Assembly: GCA_021160405.1 (NCBI GenBank)
Contig: JAGHCO010000089.1
Location: forward strand, 1 to 10,814
Direction: 5' to 3'
Length of the DNA stretch: 10,814 bases
Source of the DNA: Candidatus Aerophobota bacterium
GTDB lineage: Bacteria; Aerophobota; Aerophobia; Aerophobales; JAGHCO01
A program made the position numbers and the translations under genes. The number at the start of each line of letters is the position of its first letter. Position 1 is the first letter of the stretch. The notes below the pieces were generated by a model that did not search any database, was not told the origin of the DNA, and saw nothing but the letters and a program-made list of their open reading frames with translations. Below, one piece after another: positions 1 through 6,408 of this stretch.

Positions 1-1
1 A

Positions 2-574
2 TTAGATGATGAATTTGCTAAAGATTTAAATTTTAAAAATTTAGAGGATTTAAAAGATTCTATAAGAAAAAATATAGAAAAGCTTAAACACCAACAGGAA
101 GAGGAAAGAATAAAGAGTAAAATAGTGCAAAAAGTAGTGGAAGAATCCCAAGTAGAAGTTCCTCCTTCCTTAGTAGAAAAAGAAGTGGAAATTAAAATTA
201 ATAAATTAAAGGAAAATTTAAAAAACAAGGGCTATACTTTATCCAATTATTTAAAGGAACAAAACTTAAGCGAGGAATCCTTTAAAGAAAATATTAAATT
301 AAAAGCAAAACATGACCTTAAAACTTTCTTTGTTCTCCATAAAATAGCTGAGGATGAAAAAATCGAGGTAAAAGAGGAGGAAATAGATCAGGTTTTAAAA
401 GCTCTTATAAAAGGAGAAATAGGGGAAGAAAAGCTAAAACGCCTTAAAGAAAACTTAAGATCCAAAGGAGAGTTGGGGAAAATAATCAACCAGATAAAAG
501 AGGTAAAAGTAGTAGATCTTTTGTATCAACAGGCTGATGTGTCGGAAAGTTTCCTGCCACTAATTAAAAAATAA
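2..574 (+). CDS. tig: Trigger factor, C-terminal part (5' end outside window)
   Basis: Ribosome-associated chaperone that shields nascent chains as they leave the ribosome. Only the last 190 residues are present; the frame is open from the window edge to a TAA at 572-574, so the ribosome-binding tail domain and most or all of the FKBP-like prolyl isomerase domain lie upstream. The visible part opens with LDDEFAKDL, a typical trigger factor signature that follows the isomerase domain. It continues as a long, highly charged, Lys/Glu-rich helical region with VPPSLVEKEVE, matching the family's C-terminal chaperone arms. A GTG at 125 could be mistaken for a start, but homology runs upstream of it without a break, so the gene is simply cut by the window. 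The next gene, clpP, begins 13 nt downstream, and tig-clpP-clpX is a widely conserved bacterial order. Identification is firm; nothing can be said about the missing half. Confidence 0.93.
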   Translation, partial: LDDEFAKDLNFKNLEDLKDSIRKNIEKLKHQQEEERIKSKIVQKVVEESQVEVPPSLVEKEVEIKINKLKENLKNKGYTLSNYLKEQNLSEESFKENIKLKAKHDLKTFFVLHKIAEDEKIEVKEEEIDQVLKALIKGEIGEEKLKRLKENLRSKGELGKIINQIKEVKVVDLLYQQADVSESFLPLIKK

Positions 575-587
575 GAGAGGAATAAAA

Positions 588-1172
588 ATGGCTTTAATAC
601 CTATGGTTATAGAAAGGAGTGCTCGAGGAGAGAGGGCTTATGATATTTATTCTCGTTTGCTTAAAGACAGAATAATCTTCATTGGTTCTCCCATTGACGA
701 TGCTGTAGCTAACACTGTTATTGCTCAGATGCTCTTCTTAGAGGTCCAGGACTCAAATAAAGATATTCATCTGTACATTAATTCTCCAGGCGGACTGGTG
801 ACTTCAGGTCTGGCTATTTATGATACTATGCAGTATGTTAAACCAGATGTTTCTACTATATGTATGGGACAGGCAGCCAGTGCTGCGGCTCTTCTTTTAG
901 CTGCTGGAGCTAAGGGGAAAAGATTTTCTTTACCCAATGCTAACATTTTAATTCATCAACCTATGGGAGGTGCAAGAGGACAAGCTACAGATATAGGAAT
1001 TCAAGCCAAACAAATCCTGAAGATAAAGGAAAGGTTAAATGAAATTTTTGTAAAACACACCGGACAGTCTAAAGAGAAAATTGAAAGGGATACCGATAGA
1101 GATTTCTATATGACTGCCTTTGAAGCTAAAGAATATGGAATTATCGATGAGGTAATTGAAAGGAGAAAATAA
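588..1172 (+). CDS. clpP: ATP-dependent Clp protease proteolytic subunit ClpP
   Basis: Serine peptidase that assembles into a double-heptamer barrel and degrades proteins unfolded and fed in by ClpX (or another Clp ATPase) in the cytoplasm. The 194-residue product is normal length. The full catalytic triad is visible: Ser98 in GQAASAA, His123 in ILIHQP and Asp172 in DTDRDFYM. The N terminus, IPMVIERSARGERAYDIYSRLLKDRIIF, is the standard family start with almost no propeptide. INSPGG (64-69) is the oxyanion-region motif. The ATG at 588 is preceded by GAGAGG at 575-580 with 7 nt of spacing. It lies 13 nt after tig and 5 nt before clpX, so it is almost certainly cotranscribed with both. Family members commonly have GMAAS at the serine; here it is GQAAS, a conservative change next to the nucleophile. 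I see no sign of inactivation. Confidence 0.98.
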   Translation: MALIPMVIERSARGERAYDIYSRLLKDRIIFIGSPIDDAVANTVIAQMLFLEVQDSNKDIHLYINSPGGLVTSGLAIYDTMQYVKPDVSTICMGQAASAAALLLAAGAKGKRFSLPNANILIHQPMGGARGQATDIGIQAKQILKIKERLNEIFVKHTGQSKEKIERDTDRDFYMTAFEAKEYGIIDEVIERRK

Positions 1173-1177
1173 TTTTT

Positions 1178-2407
1178 ATGAAAGATAAAAGCGAAAATCT
1201 ACCTCATTGCTCCTTTTGCGGCCGAACTCAGATGGAGGTAAATAGATTAATTGCTGGACCAAATGTTTACATTTGCGACAGATGCGTAAACTACTGCAGG
1301 CAAATCCTGGAAAGAGAAGATGAGAATCTTTCCCATTCAATTCAAGTGGAGAATCTCCCAAAACCTAAGCAAATTAAAGAAAAATTAGATGAATGGGTGA
1401 TAGGACAGTCTCGAGCTAAAAAAGTTCTCTCTGTAGCTGTTTATAACCACTACAAGCGAATCTTATCCAGTAAAGCAAAAGAAGAAGTAGAACTTGAGAA
1501 AAGCAATATCTTGCTTATCGGACCTACAGGATCGGGGAAAACTTTGCTGGCTAGAACCTTAGCTAAAATTTTGCATCTCCCTTTGGTAATTGCCTCAAGC
1601 ACCAATGTTACAGAAGCTGGGTATGTAGGAGAAGACGTAGAGACTATTCTACTTAGATTATTACAAAAAACAGACTTTAATATTCCCCTTGCTTCCAAAG
1701 GTATTGTTTATATAGATGAAATTGATAAGATAGCCAAGAAAAGTGGGGCTAATCCTTCTATTACCCGGGATGTATCCGGGGAAGGGGTTCAGCAAGCTCT
1801 GCTTAAGATATTAGAAGGGACCATAGCTAATATTCCTCCTCAGGGAGGAAGAAAGCATCCCCATCAGCAGTTTATTCAATTGGATACCTCTCACATTCTG
1901 TTTATCTGTGGAGGAGCTTTTCCAGGTTTAGAGGAAATAATAAGAGATCGGGTAGGGAAAAAGGTTGTAGGATTTTCCTCTAAAATAAAGGAGGACCCCG
2001 CAAAAATTTTAACTCAGCTTTTACCTGAGGACTTAATTGAGTATGGCTTCATCCCAGAATTCGTGGGAAGACTGCCGGTGGTTGCTATTTTAGATAAGCT
2101 TACCAAGAATCAGTTGAAAGAAGTGCTCTTTGAGCCAAAAAATGCTGTGGTAAAACAGTACCAGAGACTCTTTGAACTTGAGGGGATTAGACTTACCTTC
2201 ACTGAAGATGCTTTGGAGGAAATTAGTAATTTAACCTTTGGAAGAGAGATGGGGGCGAGGGGACTTCGCTCTATAGTAGAGGATATTATGCTGGATGTAA
2301 TGTATGATCTGCCTTCCCGCAAAGATGTTAAGGAGTGTATAATTAATGGGGAAGTAGTAAGAAAAGAAAAATCACCCATAGTCCTTACTCAGAAAATGAC
2401 TGCTTGA
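1178..2407 (+). CDS. clpX: ATP-dependent Clp protease ATP-binding subunit ClpX
   Basis: AAA+ unfoldase that recognises tagged substrates, unfolds them with ATP and threads them into ClpP. It has 409 residues, typical for the family. The N-terminal zinc-binding domain has Cys11, Cys14, Cys33 and Cys36. The AAA+ core shows Walker A GPTGSGKT (115-122), the substrate-gripping pore loop GYVG (148-151), Walker B IVYIDEIDK (176-184), the RKH loop (225-227), FVGR with a likely arginine finger at Arg298, and sensor 2 GAR (359-361). The loop that docks ClpX on ClpP, usually IGF, appears as VGF (264-266). The start follows clpP by 5 nt. The nearest Shine-Dalgarno match, AGGAG at 1161-1165, is inside the clpP end and 12 nt from the ATG, longer than usual, so translational coupling to clpP is likely. 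In many bacteria lon follows clpX; here an ATPase gene does. Confidence 0.98.
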   Translation: MKDKSENLPHCSFCGRTQMEVNRLIAGPNVYICDRCVNYCRQILEREDENLSHSIQVENLPKPKQIKEKLDEWVIGQSRAKKVLSVAVYNHYKRILSSKAKEEVELEKSNILLIGPTGSGKTLLARTLAKILHLPLVIASSTNVTEAGYVGEDVETILLRLLQKTDFNIPLASKGIVYIDEIDKIAKKSGANPSITRDVSGEGVQQALLKILEGTIANIPPQGGRKHPHQQFIQLDTSHILFICGGAFPGLEEIIRDRVGKKVVGFSSKIKEDPAKILTQLLPEDLIEYGFIPEFVGRLPVVAILDKLTKNQLKEVLFEPKNAVVKQYQRLFELEGIRLTFTEDALEEISNLTFGREMGARGLRSIVEDIMLDVMYDLPSRKDVKECIINGEVVRKEKSPIVLTQKMTA

Positions 2408-2442
2408 GCTCGTGGTTAATTTATTTAATTAAGGAGTAGCTA

Positions 2443-4203
2443 ATGCAAAAGGGGGGGATAATTAAGATATCTGGCCCTCTGGTGGTTGCCAAAGGGATTC
2501 CTGATGCCAGAATGTTTGATGTAGTAAGAGTAGGCAAGGAAAGGTTAATTGGTGAAATCTTAGAGATAAGGGGAGATTTTTCCTCTATCCAGGTTTATGA
2601 GGAAACCAGTGGATTAAAACCGGGAGAGGAAGTAGAATCCCTCTATCATCCGTTTTCTGTAGAACTTGCTCCAGGATTGTTGGGAAACATTTACGATGGG
2701 ATACAGCGCCCCTTAGACTTAATTAGAGCAAAGAAGGGTGACTTTATTACACGGGGAATAGAAATGAAGGCTATTGATAGGGAAAAGGAGTGGGATTTCC
2801 AACCAAGGGTAAAAATAGGGGATAATGTAGTTCCAGGAGATATCCTGGGGGTAGTTCAAGAAACAGAAATTATAGAACACCGCATTCTGGTTCCAATTGG
2901 AATAGAGGGAAAAGTTAAAGAGATTAGCTCAGGCAAAGCAAAAGTGGAGAATACCATTGCAGTAATTGAAACTAAAAAAGGAGAAAAGTCTATCTCTATG
3001 CTGCAGAGATGGCCAGTAAGGAAGATGAGACCTTACAAAGAACAACTTGATGCTACGGAACCTTTAATTACTGGACAAAGAGTTATCGATACCTTTTTCC
3101 CTATAGCTAAAGGAGGAACAGCTTGCATCCCCGGCCCCTTTGGATCCGGAAAAACTGTAGTCCAGCACCAGCTTTCAAAATGGGCAGATGCTCAGGTTAT
3201 AGTTTTTGTAGGATGTGGTGAGAGAGGGAATGAGATGGCTGACGTGTTAAGAAAATTTCCCCAGCTAAAGGACCCTCGAACTGGCAGGCCCTTAATGCAA
3301 AGAACCATTTTAATTGCCAATACCTCCAATATGCCTGTAGCAGCTCGAGAAGCTTCCATCTATACCGGGATTACCTTAGCTGAGTATTATAGAGATATGG
3401 GCTATGATGTAGCCTTAATGGCCGATTCTACTTCAAGGTGGGCTGAGGCTTTAAGGGAAATGTCGGGAAGATTGGAGGAGATGCCTGGAGAGGAAGGATA
3501 TCCTGCTTATCTTCCCTCCAGATTAGCTGAATTTTATGAAAGAGCAGGAAAAGTTATCTGCTTAGGACAAGATGGAAGAGAGGCCAGTTTAAGTGCTATT
3601 GGAGCTGTATCCCCACCGGGAGGAGATCTTTCTGAGCCAGTAACACAGGCAACTTTACGGGTGGTGAGGGTATTTTGGGCTTTAGTGGCAGAGCTTGCCT
3701 ATCAACGCCATTTTCCAGCTATTCACTGGCTTCGCAGCTACTCTCTTTACATTGATGAACTGGCACCTTATTTCACTAAAGAAGTAGCCTCGGATTGGAT
3801 GGAGCTTAGAAAAAAAGCTATGGCTCTTTTGCAAAAAGAGGATGAGCTACAAGAAACAGTAAGATTGGTAGGACTGGATGTCCTATCTGCTCAGGATAGA
3901 ATAGCTATGGAAACAGCTCGTTCTATAAGAGAGGATTTCCTGCAACAATTTGCTTTTCATGAGATAGATACCTACAGCCCAATAAAGAAACAGTACCTAA
4001 TGCTTAAACTAATTTTAGACTACTATGATCTATGTATAAACGCCTTAGATCGTGGTGTTTCCCTGGATGAGCTAATTTCTCTTCCAATAAGGGAAGATAT
4101 TGCTAAAGCTAAGTACATTCCAAGTGAGGATGCTGAGGGAAAAATAGGAAATCTGCGCCAGAGATTAAAGGAAGAGATAAGCAAACTGGGAAGTAAGGAG
4201 TAA
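2443..4203 (+). CDS. atpA: V/A-type H+/Na+-transporting ATPase subunit A (catalytic)
   Basis: Catalytic subunit of the V1/A1 head of a rotary ATPase; three copies alternate with subunit B and hydrolyse or make ATP while turning the central shaft. The 586-residue protein matches the Thermus/clostridial subunit A in length and architecture (also called ntpA or vatA). A beta-barrel N-terminal domain is followed by the long non-homologous insert (about 115-190) that separates subunit A from F-type beta. Then come Walker A GPFGSGKT (231-238), GCGERGNEM with the catalytic Glu260, Walker B LMADSTSRW with Asp328, SPPGGDLSEPVTQ (390-402), and the C-terminal helical domain with REDFLQQ (497-503). The ATG has AAGGAG (2431-2436) with 6 nt of spacing. 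Only 35 nt separate it from clpX, so it is probably read as part of the clp transcript or from a promoter inside clpX. The transported ion cannot be judged, because the ring subunit is absent here. Confidence 0.98.
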   Translation: MQKGGIIKISGPLVVAKGIPDARMFDVVRVGKERLIGEILEIRGDFSSIQVYEETSGLKPGEEVESLYHPFSVELAPGLLGNIYDGIQRPLDLIRAKKGDFITRGIEMKAIDREKEWDFQPRVKIGDNVVPGDILGVVQETEIIEHRILVPIGIEGKVKEISSGKAKVENTIAVIETKKGEKSISMLQRWPVRKMRPYKEQLDATEPLITGQRVIDTFFPIAKGGTACIPGPFGSGKTVVQHQLSKWADAQVIVFVGCGERGNEMADVLRKFPQLKDPRTGRPLMQRTILIANTSNMPVAAREASIYTGITLAEYYRDMGYDVALMADSTSRWAEALREMSGRLEEMPGEEGYPAYLPSRLAEFYERAGKVICLGQDGREASLSAIGAVSPPGGDLSEPVTQATLRVVRVFWALVAELAYQRHFPAIHWLRSYSLYIDELAPYFTKEVASDWMELRKKAMALLQKEDELQETVRLVGLDVLSAQDRIAMETARSIREDFLQQFAFHEIDTYSPIKKQYLMLKLILDYYDLCINALDRGVSLDELISLPIREDIAKAKYIPSEDAEGKIGNLRQRLKEEISKLGSKE

Positions 4204-4206
4204 ACT

Positions 4207-5586
4207 ATGGGTAGAGAGTATACTACAATAAAAGAGCTCACCGGGCCTTTAATGTTGGTAGAAAATGTAGTGGATGTAGGTTTTGAAGAACTGGTAGAGA
4301 TAGAGTTATCTGATGGAGAAAGAAGAAGAGGAAGAGTCTTAGAGATAAGCTCTGACGCAGCCTTAGTGCAACTGTTTGAAAGAGCCACTGATTTAGGGGT
4401 AGAGGGAGCCAGAACAAAGTTTTTAGGTAGAGGCATCCAGTTGGGAGTATCTGAAGATATTGTAGGAAGAGTATTTGATGGTTGGGGTAAACCTCGAGAT
4501 GGAGGAGAAGAAATAATTCCAGAAAAAAGGTTAGATATAGGAGGACAGCCCATAAATCCAGATGCCAGAGCCTACCCAAGAGAATTTATTGAGACAGGAA
4601 TATCAGCTATCGATGGATTAAATACCCTATCTCGGGGGCAAAAACTACCTATTTTCTCAGGATCCGGACTTCCCCATGTTCAACTGGCTGCTCAAATTGC
4701 TAAACAAGCTAAGGTTTTAGGTAAAGAGGAAGAATTTGCTGTAGTTTTTGCTGCCATGGGAATAACCTTTGAGGAGGGAAATTTCTTTATCTCCAGTTTT
4801 GAGGAAAGCGGAGCCATAGAAAAAGCTACTCTTTTCCTTAATTTAGCTGATGACCCAGTAATTGAGAGAATAGCTACCCCCAGAATGGCTCTAACCTGTG
4901 CTGAATACTTAGCATTTGAGAAAGATATGCATATTTTAGTTATCTTAATTGATATGACCAACTACGCTGAAGCTTTAAGAGAGCTTTCAGCAGCAAGAAG
5001 GGAGGTTCCAGGAAGAAGAGGATACCCTGGTTATCTTTATACAGACCTTGCTACTCTTTACGAAAGAGCCGGTAGAATTAAAGGGAAAAAGGGCTCTATT
5101 ACCCTCATCCCCATTCTTACTATGCCCGACGATGATAAAACTCATCCTATTCCTGATCTTACTGGATACATTACTGAAGGACAGATAATACTTCAGAGAA
5201 GTCTACATCAAAAGGGAATTTATCCTCCTATAAATGTTCTTCCATCTCTATCCAGATTAATGGATGAAGCTGTGGGAGAAGGAAAAACCAGAGAAGATCA
5301 CCGGGAGCTCTCCAACCAACTCTACGCTACCTATGCTCGGGGAATGGAGATAAGAGAACTTGCTCTGGTAATGGGAGAGGCAACTTTAAGTGATATGGAC
5401 AAAAAATATCTTAAATTTGCCGATGAATTTGAAAAAAACTTTGTTCAACAGGGAGAAAATGAGGATAGATCAGTTAAGGAAACCCTCAATATAGGATGGG
5501 AACTTTTAAAGATTATACCTAAGCCTGAGTTAAAAAGAGTAAGAGATGAATGGATAGAAAAGTATGGAAAAAGAAAAAAGGAGTAA
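4207..5586 (+). CDS. atpB: V/A-type ATPase subunit B (regulatory nucleotide-binding)
   Basis: Non-catalytic partner of subunit A in the hexameric V1 head, contributing residues to the catalytic interface. It has 459 residues, near the usual 460-480. The position equivalent to the P-loop is degenerate, FSGSGLPH (150-157), lacking the GKT lysine, which is diagnostic of subunit B as opposed to A. Other family blocks are the N-terminal barrel with GPLMLVENV, MGITFEEGNFF (184-194), IDMTNYAEALRE (248-259), TMPDDDKTHPIPDLTGYITEGQ (305-326), and LPSLSRLM (345-352), whose Arg350 corresponds to the arginine supplied to the A-subunit active site. AAGGAG at 4195-4200, inside the last codons of subunit A, lies exactly 6 nt before the ATG. 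The 3-nt gap to A and the abutting D gene indicate tight translational linkage and balanced stoichiometry. Confidence 0.98.
   Translation: MGREYTTIKELTGPLMLVENVVDVGFEELVEIELSDGERRRGRVLEISSDAALVQLFERATDLGVEGARTKFLGRGIQLGVSEDIVGRVFDGWGKPRDGGEEIIPEKRLDIGGQPINPDARAYPREFIETGISAIDGLNTLSRGQKLPIFSGSGLPHVQLAAQIAKQAKVLGKEEEFAVVFAAMGITFEEGNFFISSFEESGAIEKATLFLNLADDPVIERIATPRMALTCAEYLAFEKDMHILVILIDMTNYAEALRELSAARREVPGRRGYPGYLYTDLATLYERAGRIKGKKGSITLIPILTMPDDDKTHPIPDLTGYITEGQIILQRSLHQKGIYPPINVLPSLSRLMDEAVGEGKTREDHRELSNQLYATYARGMEIRELALVMGEATLSDMDKKYLKFADEFEKNFVQQGENEDRSVKETLNIGWELLKIIPKPELKRVRDEWIEKYGKRKKE
5578..5583 (+). promoter_or_regulatory. Shine-Dalgarno AAGGAG deciding the start of ATPase subunit D
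   Basis: AAGGAG inside the last codons of subunit B. It lies 6 nt before a GTG at 5590 but only 3 nt before the in-frame TTG at 5587. Subunits A and B both use exactly AAGGAG plus 6 nt, so GTG is the likely start. Confidence 0.75.
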
Positions 5587-5589
5587 TTG

Positions 5590-6207
5590 GTGCCAAGAAC
5601 AGTTCAGTTTAATCCTACCAGGATGGAGCTTTTGCAGCAGAAAAAAAGACTGCAAGCGGCTAAAAGAGCTCATGATTTATTAGAGGATAAAAGAAACGAG
5701 CTAATTCAAAGATTTCTCCCCTTAATTAAGCAGGTAAGGAATTTAAGAGATGAAGTAAGAGAAAAATTAAGAAAATCCTACCTTGATTTTCAATATGCAA
5801 AAATGATAAACTCAGAAAAACAGATAGAAGGGTGTTTAATGTGGACACAGGTTAAAACATCCTTGGAGATTGTCAGCTATACCCCCCTTAAAACTCCCCA
5901 ATTTAAAATAGTAAGCGAAGGAGAGCCTTTATGCTATGGTTTTTATGAAAGCAACTGGGAACTTGACAAGGGAATAAAATCGTTTGCTAAGGTTCTTCCT
6001 TCCCTCCTAAAGTTAGCTCAAAAGGAAGAAGAGGTAAAAAGATTAGCCAAGGAAATTGACTGGACCAGAAGAAGAGTTAATGCTCTTGAGTATATCTTTA
6101 TCCCTCAAATTGAACAGGTAGTAAAGTATATAACTATGAAGCTTGAGGAGCGAGAAAGAGCCCACATCATTAACATTATGAAAGTAAAAGAACTTATGGG
6201 AAAGTAA
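5590..6207 (+). CDS. atpD: V/A-type ATPase subunit D (central stalk)
   Basis: Rotor shaft subunit that inserts its long coiled coil into the A3B3 ring and couples ATP chemistry to rotation, the counterpart of F-type gamma. It has 205 residues from the GTG at 5590; the next in-frame upstream codon, TTG at 5587, would add one residue but leaves poor ribosome-site spacing. The family signature is at the N terminus, NPTRMELLQQKKRLQAAKRAHDLLEDKRNELI, a charged heptad-rich helix. A central non-helical part (about 75-125) and a second long helix (about 140-205, KEEEVKRLAKEIDWTRRRVNALEYIFIP) follow, as in Thermus subunit D. It starts 3 nt after the subunit B stop. It is the last gene of the plus-strand cluster; subunits F, E, C, I and K do not follow. 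I see no convincing intrinsic terminator after it on this strand. Confidence 0.95.
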   Translation: MPRTVQFNPTRMELLQQKKRLQAAKRAHDLLEDKRNELIQRFLPLIKQVRNLRDEVREKLRKSYLDFQYAKMINSEKQIEGCLMWTQVKTSLEIVSYTPLKTPQFKIVSEGEPLCYGFYESNWELDKGIKSFAKVLPSLLKLAQKEEEVKRLAKEIDWTRRRVNALEYIFIPQIEQVVKYITMKLEERERAHIINIMKVKELMGK

Positions 6208-6248
6208 CAATTTTTCCAATCATTTGCTAATTTGGTGGGAATTGGAGG

Positions 6249-6272
6249 AAAAAGATGCCTCGCTTAGCAAGG
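6249..6272 (-). terminator. Probable intrinsic terminator of the tRNA gene
   Basis: On the minus strand, 12 nt beyond the tRNA CCA end, CCTTGC and GCGAGG (6272-6267 with 6263-6258) can form a 6-bp stem with one G-U pair and a tight TAA loop. It is followed by CATC and five T residues (6253-6249). The stem is short and the loop minimal, so this is plausible rather than certain. Confidence 0.45.
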
Positions 6273-6284
6273 AAAACGACTCTA

Positions 6285-6360
6285 TGGTGGGCCCACCAGG
6301 ACTCGAACCTGGGACGCGCGGATTATGAGTCCGCTGCTCTACCGACTGAGCTATGGGCCC
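6285..6360 (-). tRNA. tRNA with anticodon CAU (elongator Met or lysidine-type Ile2)
   Basis: A complete 76-nt cloverleaf on the minus strand with CCA encoded. The acceptor stem GGGCCCA pairs perfectly with TGGGCCC, then A73 and CCA. The D stem is GCTC/GAGC, the anticodon stem GCGGA/TCCGC with loop CTCATAA, giving anticodon CAT in DNA. The T arm is CCAGG-TTCGAGT-CCTGG. The first pair is G-C, so this is not the initiator tRNA, which has an unpaired position 1 in bacteria. CAU elongators are either methionine tRNA or the minor isoleucine tRNA whose C34 is changed to lysidine by TilS. Pairs C4-G69 and C5-G68 are present here; they are features reported for E. coli Ile2 and absent from E. coli tRNA-Met. 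I therefore lean slightly to Ile2, but amino-acid identity is unresolved. It has its own promoter and sits at the convergent junction. Confidence 0.97.
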
Positions 6361-6371
6361 CTACTGTTAGG

Positions 6372-6399
6372 ATTCTACCAAATAATTCTTCCCTGTCAA
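6372..6399 (-). promoter_or_regulatory. Sigma-70 promoter of the tRNA gene
   Basis: In the 48-nt gap between rpoD and the tRNA, the minus strand has a perfect -35 box TTGACA (6399-6394), a 16-nt spacer and TAGAAT (6377-6372), a 5/6 match to TATAAT. The tRNA's first base is 11 nt past the -10 box, so transcription would start within a few bases of the mature 5' end, leaving a very short leader for RNase P. This is the best promoter-like sequence I found. Confidence 0.8.
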
Positions 6400-6408
6400 C
6401 AAGATTAC

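Noticed and set aside
125..574. Separate short gene starting at GTG 125
   Set aside because: The frame is open to the window edge, and trigger factor homology (LDDEFAKDL) lies upstream of this codon, so it is internal to tig.
2404..2432. Possible promoter (TTGAGC ... TTTAAT) before ATPase subunit A
   Set aside because: The spacer would be only 14 nt and the start would fall on the Shine-Dalgarno sequence, so it cannot serve as a normal promoter.
4023..4553. A 176-residue minus-strand open frame opposite the ATPase A-B junction
   Set aside because: Low-complexity Ser/Pro/Leu composition from the complement of A and B coding sequence, both of which are firmly identified.
6211..6253. Inverted repeat TTTTTCCAAT / ATTGG-AGG-AAAAA after subunit D, considered as a plus-strand terminator
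   Set aside because: The stem needs a 3-nt bulge, the loop is about 20 nt, and no T tract follows on the plus strand.
6224..6270. 7-bp inverted repeat TTGCTAA / TTAGCAA flanking the tRNA terminator region
   Set aside because: Short arms 33 nt apart in AT-rich DNA can arise by chance. It competes with the better local hairpin at 6258-6272.
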